Shown here piece after piece: positions 13,661 to 19,412 of a stretch of 19,412 bases of DNA; positions within the stretch are counted from its first letter, which is position 1; the number at the start of each line of letters is the position of its first letter. The position numbers and the translations under genes were made by a program. The notes beneath the pieces were generated by a model. It was not told the DNA's origin and did not search any database. It worked only from the letters and a program-made list of their open reading frames with translations. Origin of the DNA: an uncultured Collinsella sp. (GTDB lineage Bacteria > Actinomycetota > Coriobacteriia > Coriobacteriales > Coriobacteriaceae); NCBI GenBank assembly GCA_900549085.1, contig URMO01000036.1, forward strand, positions 1-19,412, written 5' to 3'.

Positions 13661-15097
13661 TTAGGCCTCCTCGACGACCGCGTCAGCACCATTCGCGCTT
13701 GCAGCCGCCAGGTCCACGCCCTCGGCAACCGTCGCCACGGCGTCGCCCGGCCAGGCGACCTTGGTCAGGTCGGCCGCGGCCAGAGACTCGGCGCTCACGG
13801 CATCCTCGCCCTGCTCCAGCACACGGCGACGCAGTGCGGCGGAAAGCGCGTGTGCCCACAGGCCCTCGGCCTCGGCCAAACGTTGCGTAGCGGGAGCATC
13901 GGAGAGCAGGCCCTCGGGCGTATAGCAAATGACGCTCGAGCGCTTGACGAACTCCTCCACCGAAAGCGGGTTGGAGAACATGGCCGTGCCGCCGGTCGGC
14001 AGCGTGTGATTGGGGCCGGCAACGTAATCGCCGAGCGGCTCGGAGCTCCAAGCGCCCACGAAGATGGCGCCGGCGTTGCGAATGCCGCCGAGCAGGCCCA
14101 TCGCGTCCTTGCAGTGCAGCTCCAGGTGCTCGGGCGCCACGGTGTTCACCGCCTCGACGGCGGCAGCCATGTCGGCGGCCACCACGATGGTGCCCTCATT
14201 GTCGAGCGAAGCACGCGTGATTTCGGCGCGTGGCGACTGCGCTACCAGAATATCGATACCCGCCTCGACCTCACGCGCAAACCGCTCGTCGCAGGTCACC
14301 AGATAGCAGGCTGCCAGCGGATCGTGCTCGGCCTGGGCCATCAGGTCGGCCGCGACCACCATGGGCTTGGCCGTAGCATCGGCCAGCACGCAGACCTCGG
14401 AGGGACCGGCGACCATATCGATACCCACGTCACCCGAGACAATCTGTTTGGCAGCGGCGACAAAGGCGTTGCCCGGGCCGGTGATTTTGTCGACGCGCGG
14501 AATGGTCTCGGTACCGTACGCCAGTGCGGCCACGGCCTGGGCGCCGCCCACCATATAGATCTCGTCCACGCCGCCGAGCTTTGCCGCGGCGAGTGTGTAG
14601 GGGCTGATCAGGCCGTCCTTTTGCGGCGGGGTCACCATGACCACGCGCTCAACGCCGGCGACCTTGGCGGGAATGGCGTTCATAAGCACGGTGGAGGGAT
14701 ACTGCGCACGGCCGCCCGGCACGTAGATGCCAGCCGCGGCAAGCGGGGTCACCTTAACGCCGAGCATCGTGCCGTCCGGGCGCGTGGTAAACCAGCTCTG
14801 CTCGACCTCGCGCTGGTGGAACTCGCGAATCTGGCGTGCAGCCTTTTCGAGCGCCGCGACAAAAGCGGGATCGAGGCCCTCGAGCGCGGCATCGATCTGC
14901 TCTTGCGGCAGACGGAAGCTCTGCAGCTCAACGCCGTCAAAGCGCTGGCAATAGTCGCGCACCGCGGCATCGCCGTTGGCACGCACGTTGGCCACGATAT
15001 CGCGCGCGGCGTCGACGATGTTTTGCGGCAGCACGCCCTTTCGGTTGAGCTGGTTGGTAACGAGGCGCTCACCGGGAGCAAGCTTGATGGTCTTCAT
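13661..15097 (-). CDS. hisD: Histidinol dehydrogenase
   Basis: 478 residues. It oxidises L-histidinol to L-histidine in two NAD-dependent steps, the end of the pathway. The zinc and catalytic residues are where expected: Gln255 and His258 (AQAEHDP), Glu323-His324 (VAPEHLEL), Asp357 (GDYVAGPNHTLPTGG) and His416 (EAEGLWAHA). The usual length is about 430; this protein carries an extra Ala/Asp/Val-rich C-terminal tail of roughly 45-50 residues after RRR at 425. The ATG at 15097 follows AGGGGAT. A 105-nt spacer separates it from hisZ-hisG; that spacer has CGTCCGGG twice but no clear terminator. Confidence 0.98.
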   Translation of the reverse strand: MKTIKLAPGERLVTNQLNRKGVLPQNIVDAARDIVANVRANGDAAVRDYCQRFDGVELQSFRLPQEQIDAALEGLDPAFVAALEKAARQIREFHQREVEQSWFTTRPDGTMLGVKVTPLAAAGIYVPGGRAQYPSTVLMNAIPAKVAGVERVVMVTPPQKDGLISPYTLAAAKLGGVDEIYMVGGAQAVAALAYGTETIPRVDKITGPGNAFVAAAKQIVSGDVGIDMVAGPSEVCVLADATAKPMVVAADLMAQAEHDPLAACYLVTCDERFAREVEAGIDILVAQSPRAEITRASLDNEGTIVVAADMAAAVEAVNTVAPEHLELHCKDAMGLLGGIRNAGAIFVGAWSSEPLGDYVAGPNHTLPTGGTAMFSNPLSVEEFVKRSSVICYTPEGLLSDAPATQRLAEAEGLWAHALSAALRRRVLEQGEDAVSAESLAAADLTKVAWPGDAVATVAEGVDLAAASANGADAVVEEA

Positions 15098-15202
15098 ATC
15101 GGTATCCCCTATCGGTCGAGGTTTTGTTCGAAAAACGAGAACCCGGACGGCAGCGCCAGTCGGCCCGCAGCCCGGACGTTGGGGCGCCCGTGCGTGCTCG
15201 CG

Positions 15203-16918
15203 CTATTGTGCCGAGCCCGCGACGGGCTCAAAATGCTTGTCCTTAACGGCCGCTGCCAGGCGATCTGCCAGATTGCGTACGCGCGGATCCAGGCGCGCGG
15301 CGCCCGGGTTGACAAAGAAGCGGGCCGTGCAGTCCATGATGCGACCGGTGATGACCAGGTCGTTGTCGCGCAGGGTGGCACCCGTGGCGGTAATGTCCAC
15401 GATGCGGTCGGTCATGCCGACGATGGGTCCCAACTCGATATTACCGTGCAGCGAAACGATATCGGCGTTCACGCCGCGCTCGGCATACCAAGCACTCGCG
15501 ATGCGCGGGTACTTGGTGGCCACGCGAAGCGACCCGCGACGGGCATAGTTGCGCTCGGCCTGGCCGGCGCGCCACGCGGGCTCCGCCTCGATAAAGGTGC
15601 ACAGACCATAGCCCAGGTCGACCAACTGCAGCAGGTTGAGGTCTGCCTCGATGAGCGAGTCCCAACCGCAGATGCCGCAGTCGGCGCCGCCGCAGCCCAC
15701 AAAGGCGGGCGCATCGCTGGGGCGCACGATGACAAACTCGATATCGCCGACCGTGCCCTCGCCGGCACGCGTGTCGCGACCGCGCACGATCAGGTGACGG
15801 CCGGGGTCGCGCAGCTCAGAGACGTCCAAGCCCGCGGCCTCGAGCACGTCGAGCGTGTCGGCCTTAAGCGAGCCCTTGGGCACGGCGATACGCAGCGGAC
15901 CCTCGGCGCCACGGCCCACGGCGTGGTCGCCATCGGGGGCGGCGTCCTCGGCCGAAGTGCGCGCGGCCTCCAGGCGCTCGAGCGAAAAGGCGAAGCCCGC
16001 CGCCGGCACCTCGATGCCGTCGCCGAACGCGCCGGTAAAGATGGAGTCATAGCGTCCGCCCGAACCGACCGGATCGGGCAAGCCGCCGGCATAGGCCTTA
16101 AAGACCAGGCCCGTGTAGTAATCAAACGAGTTCATGATAGAGAAGTCGAACGACAGCACCTGGGCGTCCTCGGGTGCCAGGCCCTCAACCAGGGCACGCA
16201 GCTCGCGCGTCAGCGGCGCGACGATACCGGCGGCCTCCAGCAGCGCGTCCACGCGGTCGAGTACCTCGGCACCGCCGTGCAGACGCGGCAGCTCGCTAAT
16301 GGCGGCCTTGACGGCATCGGACTCGGTGCTTGCCGCCACGCGGGCATCGAGGCCCACAAAGTCGTTGGCGTGCACGCAGCGCAGGGCCTCGGCGGCCAGC
16401 TCGCGATCCTCGCACGCCGCGAGCAGTTCCTTAAACGGACGCACGCTACCTGCGATAATGCGTGCATCGGGCAGCGCCAGCTTGCGCACCGCCTCGGCCA
16501 CGAGCGAGACAATCTCGACATCGCCCGCGGTATCGCCCGCACCGATAAGCTCAAAGCCCAGCTGTGTAAACTGGCGCGAGCCGCCGGCATTGCGCTGGCA
16601 CTCGCGAACCACCGGCGCCTCGTAGCGAAGGCGCAGGGGCAGGTCGGCCGCGCGCATGCGAGTCGAAACCAGGCGAACGATCGGCAGCGTGTTGTCGGGA
16701 CGGACCACCAGCAGGCGACCGTCGTCATCAAAGAGCTTAAACGGCGTATCCGCAATGCGGCCGCCTTCCTCGAGCGAACCCTTGTCCTCGAGTAGCGGCG
16801 TCTCGACCGGCAGGTAATGATGCTCCCTAAAGCAGCCCTTCACCGTCAGCGCGATCTCCTCGCGCGCCTGAGCCTCCTCGGGCAATATGTCCCGGAATCC
16901 CCACGGTGTGGCCGTCAT
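15203..16918 (-). CDS. hisG: HisZ-HisG fusion: ATP phosphoribosyltransferase regulatory plus catalytic subunits
   Basis: 571 residues in one frame. Residues 1 to about 319 are HisZ, the histidyl-tRNA-synthetase-like regulatory subunit: TPWGFRDILPEEA at the start, class II motif 2 (LRYEAPVVREC...GGSRQFTQLGFELIG, 97-125), MNSFDYYTGLVFKAY (262-276) and GSGGRYDSI (285-293). A charged linker spans about 320-341. Residues 342-571 are short-form HisG, which condenses ATP and PRPP in the first step of histidine synthesis: LRIAVPKGSL (342-351), ADCGICGWDSL (412-422) and the PRPP loop DITATGATLR (508-517). There is no stop, frameshift or internal ribosome binding site at the junction. The ATG at 16918 follows GAGGAGG. 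It is the first gene of the operon. In most bacteria with short HisG the two subunits are separate genes. Confidence 0.95.
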   Translation of the reverse strand: MTATPWGFRDILPEEAQAREEIALTVKGCFREHHYLPVETPLLEDKGSLEEGGRIADTPFKLFDDDGRLLVVRPDNTLPIVRLVSTRMRAADLPLRLRYEAPVVRECQRNAGGSRQFTQLGFELIGAGDTAGDVEIVSLVAEAVRKLALPDARIIAGSVRPFKELLAACEDRELAAEALRCVHANDFVGLDARVAASTESDAVKAAISELPRLHGGAEVLDRVDALLEAAGIVAPLTRELRALVEGLAPEDAQVLSFDFSIMNSFDYYTGLVFKAYAGGLPDPVGSGGRYDSIFTGAFGDGIEVPAAGFAFSLERLEAARTSAEDAAPDGDHAVGRGAEGPLRIAVPKGSLKADTLDVLEAAGLDVSELRDPGRHLIVRGRDTRAGEGTVGDIEFVIVRPSDAPAFVGCGGADCGICGWDSLIEADLNLLQLVDLGYGLCTFIEAEPAWRAGQAERNYARRGSLRVATKYPRIASAWYAERGVNADIVSLHGNIELGPIVGMTDRIVDITATGATLRDNDLVITGRIMDCTARFFVNPGAARLDPRVRNLADRLAAAVKDKHFEPVAGSAQ

Positions 16919-16953
16919 CTGGTGAGCCTCCTCATGCTGTGTTTCATATAGAG

Positions 16954-16985
16954 CAGAAGACCGGCATAGCTCCGCCGGTCTTCTG
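16954..16985 (-). promoter_or_regulatory. Stable hairpin in the hisZ-hisG leader
   Basis: A perfect 12-bp stem (core AGAAGACCGGC / GCCGGTCTTCT) with an 8-nt loop ends 36 nt before the hisZ-hisG start codon, just upstream of its ribosome binding site region. The 3' flank on the - strand (GCTCTATATG) is not a T-run, so a classic terminator is unlikely. No T-box consensus and no His-rich leader peptide is seen nearby. A role in leader control is possible; it could also be a terminator of + strand read-through. Confidence 0.5.
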
Positions 16986-17061
16986 AGTACTTTAGCATAC
17001 TAGAGTGTTTGCGGGGAGAATCGTCCTCCGCGGCTCATAGCGTATTCATTTGGAAACATAG

Positions 17062-17201
17062 GGGAAAGCGCGTCCCGCCCGCCAGCCAAAAACTGGGATG
17101 CGGTTTCCGGTTGAGGTCCTCAGCGGAAAGTGTGTCCCATTCTGAGCGCCTGTTCTGGGACGTGCTTTCCGCCAGAAGCCTCAAGCGGAAAGCACGTCCC
17201 G
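17062..17201. repeat. Array of five inverted/direct repeat units between the frlC-like gene and the his operon
   Basis: The 16-17-nt unit GCGGAAAGCACGTCCCG appears in altered forms at 17062-17077 (+), 17093-17110 (inverted), 17123-17139 (+), 17156-17172 (inverted) and 17185-17201 (+). Units 3 and 4 form a 17-bp stem using G-T pairs with a 16-nt loop. Units 4 and 5 form a 16-bp Watson-Crick stem with a 12-nt loop; the two stems exclude each other. Units 1 and 2 form a weaker third hairpin. The whole gene-free stretch 16919-17244 holds only this array and the hairpin at 16954-16985. Confidence 0.75.
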
Positions 17202-17244
17202 TTTCTCAAAAAGCGTCAAACGCCAACTCGGCGCCCTGTCCCAC

Positions 17245-18081
17245 TTAGGCGCCAATCGCGCGTCGGTACTCCGCCATAACCCGAGCGTCGGCTGCCGCGG
17301 GATTGGCGAAATAGCGCCAATCATAGGTCTCAGCCGAAACAACTCCGCGATAGCCGCGCGCCACCAGCCTATCCAGGTCGGCGCGCATATCGCGGTCGCC
17401 GTCACCCCAGGCAAGATGCGTCGTGCCATCTGCCGCAACATCGACAAAATGCACGTGGGCGACATCATCGCCAAGCAGATCGAAATAATCGTCGATGGTA
17501 TCCCCTGTCACCGCCATAGCGCCCAAATCCAGACACGCCTTAAGTGCCGGATGATCAACTGCCTCGATCATGCGCTTCGTGTCGGCCGCCGAGTTCACGA
17601 TCATCGACTCAACCGGCTGTAGGGCCTCGAGCACCAGTCGCACGCCGCGCTCTCCCGCATGCTCGGCAATCGCACGCAGCATCGAGGCGCTGCGACCCCA
17701 CGCGTCCTCGATCGGCTCGTTCAAAAATGCCCAGCCGCTCGAGACCATGACCTGCTCGGCTCCAAGTTCCTCCGCGATATCTACAACGTTCTTAAAGTAC
17801 GCGAGTGTGCGGGCACGCGCCTCATTCCCGCGCGCCGCGATATTCCACGGCTTGGGGTTGTTCTGTTCGGGACAAAGCCCCACAATCCGAACCCCATACC
17901 GCTGTGATAGCTCCCGCACCTGCTCGAGCGAATCGTATCCATGGCAATCGACATACAGATGCATCGCCCCGGTCCAAAGCTCGCAACACGTGTAGCCCGA
18001 AGCCGACGCCGAAGAAAAGAACTCCTCAAGGTCAAAATAACGATGGCTGATATTCATGACGGCAAGCTGGGGATAGCTCAT
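17245..18081 (-). CDS. FrlC-like sugar phosphate isomerase/epimerase (TIM barrel)
   Basis: 278 residues of the AP-endonuclease-2 / xylose-isomerase-like TIM-barrel family. The metal site is intact: E152 (VLEAL), D185 (CLDLG), H211 (HVHFVD) and E251 (SAETYD). Order and spacing resemble FrlC, the fructoselysine 3-epimerase, including the WGR (128-130) and LxPVES-like QPVES (155-159) regions. It lies 73 nt downstream of a FrlB-like SIS-domain gene on the same strand, the pairing known from fructoselysine operons. The substrate is not proven; other ketose epimerases share the fold. I chose the ATG at 18081 after TTGGAGAG. The spacer to the upstream gene has AGCGAGGCCC twice (18099, 18122). Transcription runs toward the repeat array at 17062-17201. 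Confidence 0.8.
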   Translation of the reverse strand: MSYPQLAVMNISHRYFDLEEFFSSASASGYTCCELWTGAMHLYVDCHGYDSLEQVRELSQRYGVRIVGLCPEQNNPKPWNIAARGNEARARTLAYFKNVVDIAEELGAEQVMVSSGWAFLNEPIEDAWGRSASMLRAIAEHAGERGVRLVLEALQPVESMIVNSAADTKRMIEAVDHPALKACLDLGAMAVTGDTIDDYFDLLGDDVAHVHFVDVAADGTTHLAWGDGDRDMRADLDRLVARGYRGVVSAETYDWRYFANPAAADARVMAEYRRAIGA

Positions 18082-18154
18082 AATTACTCTCCAACCCAAG
18101 CGAGGCCCCGTTCCATATAGGAGCGAGGCCCAATTACACAAACGTTATTTGCTC

Positions 18155-19216
18155 TTAGTAGTCGAACTGGTGATAGTAACGACGGTAGTTGAGGTTGTGC
18201 TTGGTGACCGTCTCGTAGTAAGCGGCAAGGCGATCGGTGATCAGCGAGGAGAGAATCCACGGAGACACGATGACGCGGAACTCGTCGTCAAGGCCGGGGA
18301 TCGCGAACTCGGCGGTGTCGATGATGTTGATGTCGGTGTCGCCGGTCACGCCGCGGGTCAGGAACGCGCGGACGCGCTCGTCGAGCTTGCGGTTCTCGTC
18401 CTCGCCCATGAACAGGAACACGGGGACGCCGGGCTCCACGAGCTCGAGGGTGCCGTGGAAGAAGTCGGCCGAGGTGATGTAGCGGGTGCGCTTCCACTGC
18501 ATCTCCTCGAGGATGCACATCGAGAACAGGATCGTCTCGCCCCACAGGGCGCCCGAGCCGATGAACATGGTGTAGGGGGCCAGGGCGTACTTCTTGGCGA
18601 GCTCCTCGGCGCGCGGCTCGAAGCGCTTGCGGATGTCGAGCATGTCCTTCCAGATGTCCTTGGTCTGCTCGATAAACAGGTCAAACTTGGGGAAGCAGCC
18701 GCGGCGGTTGAGCAGGCGCAGGCCGAAGCAGTCGGCGAGGTAGTAGCCCTTCTCGCAGCCGCCCGAACCATGGTCAGAAGCCATGGCGACGCAATTCTCG
18801 GCACCCACAGCCTGGCCGATGGGGCCCTCGGGCTTGGTCATGGCGTAGACGCGCACGCCCATGCCCTTCATCTTCTTGACGGCCTCGAGGACCTCGGGGG
18901 TGGTGCCGGACTCGGAGGCGGTGAGCACGACGGACTTCTCGGTCATGCGCTTGTGGCCCATGGCGTTCCACTCGGCGGCGTGGATCAGGTAGACCTCGAG
19001 GTCGCGGTCGCCGAACTTGTTCATGAGGTACTCGAGCTGCATGAGCTCGTCCCAGGTGCCGCCGACGCCCATCAGGAACACGGCGTCGTAGCCCTCGTCG
19101 GCGACCTTGTCGGCGAGCGCGGTCATCTTCTTGCCGGTCTCGTAGAGCGCCTTGCCGTCCTCGAGATAGCCCTCCTGGTCGAAATGCATGATCTCGATCT
19201 TCTCGGTTTCCTTCAT
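18155..19216 (-). CDS. SIS-domain phosphosugar deglycase/isomerase, FrlB-like
   Basis: 353 residues with two SIS (sugar isomerase) halves. The first shows FLMGVGGTWDELMQLEYL (47-64) and the phosphosugar loop TASESGTTPEVLEAV (99-113). The second shows FIGSGALWGETILFS and the RYITSADFFHGTLELVEPG region with catalytic-type Glu and His. The end NLNYRRYYHQFDY recalls FrlB, which splits fructoselysine 6-phosphate into glucose 6-phosphate and lysine. It lacks the N-terminal glutaminase of GlmS, so it should act as an isomerase or deglycase. The ATG at 19216 follows AAAGGAGAG. It is 60 nt downstream of another - strand gene and 73 nt upstream of the FrlC-like gene. The exact fructosamine substrate is an inference. 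Confidence 0.85.
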   Translation of the reverse strand: MKETEKIEIMHFDQEGYLEDGKALYETGKKMTALADKVADEGYDAVFLMGVGGTWDELMQLEYLMNKFGDRDLEVYLIHAAEWNAMGHKRMTEKSVVLTASESGTTPEVLEAVKKMKGMGVRVYAMTKPEGPIGQAVGAENCVAMASDHGSGGCEKGYYLADCFGLRLLNRRGCFPKFDLFIEQTKDIWKDMLDIRKRFEPRAEELAKKYALAPYTMFIGSGALWGETILFSMCILEEMQWKRTRYITSADFFHGTLELVEPGVPVFLFMGEDENRKLDERVRAFLTRGVTGDTDINIIDTAEFAIPGLDDEFRVIVSPWILSSLITDRLAAYYETVTKHNLNYRRYYHQFDY

Positions 19217-19276
19217 TTGTCTCTCCTTTCTGGGGTTGTTTCCACATCCCCCATGCCAACGGGCATCAAAACCCGC

Positions 19277-19412
19277 TTACATTCCGTAACACTCGGCCGC
19301 TTTGGCCTTAAGCGCATTGACTGACTCTTCGTAGCCCTCTGCCTTGACCTCCATTTGCTTGGAGACGGCATCAAGATACGGGTGCACGCCCCATGACTTC
19401 AGACGCTCGGCT
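19277..19412 (-). CDS. C-terminal end of an unrecognised gene (partial)
   Basis: On the - strand the frame from the window edge to a TAA at 19277-19279 gives 45 codons (44 complete residues) without interruption, ending KAKAAECYGM. Upstream it includes SWGVHPYLDAVSKQMEVK. G/C-ending codons dominate, which supports real coding. It precedes the SIS-domain gene by 60 nt on the same strand, so it likely belongs to the same operon; its start lies outside the window. The family cannot be named from this fragment; a sugar-uptake or carbohydrate-enzyme subunit would fit the context but is a guess. Confidence 0.65.
   Translation of the reverse strand, partial: AERLKSWGVHPYLDAVSKQMEVKAEGYEESVNALKAKAAECYGM

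Noticed and set aside
15098..15202. Attenuator in the hisZ-hisG to hisD spacer
   Set aside because: There are only a short direct repeat CGTCCGGG and small imperfect stems; no stable hairpin with a T-run.
13637..16795. A 1052-codon open frame on the + strand, antisense to hisD and hisZ-hisG
   Set aside because: It mirrors the codon phase of two certain genes with G/C-rich third positions; its translation is low-complexity His/Gly/Ala/Arg-rich with no domain, and it has no ribosome binding site.
17062..17201. CRISPR array
   Set aside because: Repeat units alternate orientation, differ in sequence and have no regular spacers; no cas genes are present.
16919..17244. T-box riboswitch or His-rich leader peptide ahead of the his operon
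   Set aside because: No AGGGTGG-type T-box sequence and no run of His codons was found on the - strand.

Overview
The window looks like a chromosomal segment of a GC-rich actinobacterium of the class Coriobacteriia, most likely Collinsella. The grounds are the enolase / DivIC-FtsB-like / Ppx-GppA gene order typical of Actinobacteria, the high G+C in third codon positions, the compact his operon, and a fructosamine-type (FrlB/FrlC-like) pair as expected in a gut coriobacterium. The assignment is an inference from gene content; no marker gene is present to prove it.

Layout. Positions 1-2030 are on the + strand: the 3' end of an unrecognised gene, a tRNA-Leu(UAA) with its own hairpin terminator, then a compositionally different AAA ATPase/DUF4143 gene bracketed by two copies of a palindromic repeat. 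Positions 2030-7446 are on the - strand. In transcription order they are larC2-like, yfcE-like phosphodiesterase, mazG, a terminator, eno, a strong terminator, a DivIC/FtsB-like septum protein, and ppx/gppA. A divergent gene at 7787-8698 (+) encodes a PHP-family histidinol-phosphatase.

Positions 8819-16918 (-) hold a histidine operon in the order hisZ-hisG (a single fused gene), hisD, hisC, hisB, hisH, hisA, hisF, hisI, hisE. With the convergent phosphatase, every step from PRPP + ATP to histidine is encoded in about 9 kb. The upstream end of the window (17245-19412, -) is a separate sugar/amine-catabolic unit: a FrlC-like TIM-barrel epimerase, a FrlB-like SIS-domain deglycase/isomerase, and the C-terminal end of an unrecognised gene.

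The most notable points are as follows. (i) ATP phosphoribosyltransferase is a HisZ-HisG fusion of 571 residues with an unusual Cys cluster in the HisG part. (ii) A three-copy intergenic palindrome family has a conserved outer stem, covarying arms and different but self-complementary apical hairpins. (iii) An approximately 95-nt extended imperfect hairpin lies inside the his operon between hisF and hisI. (iv) The leader side of the his operon carries an array of inverted repeats able to form mutually exclusive hairpins. (v) A stand-alone LarC C-terminal domain is present without its N-terminal partner. No CRISPR array, transposase, phage gene or rRNA is seen.
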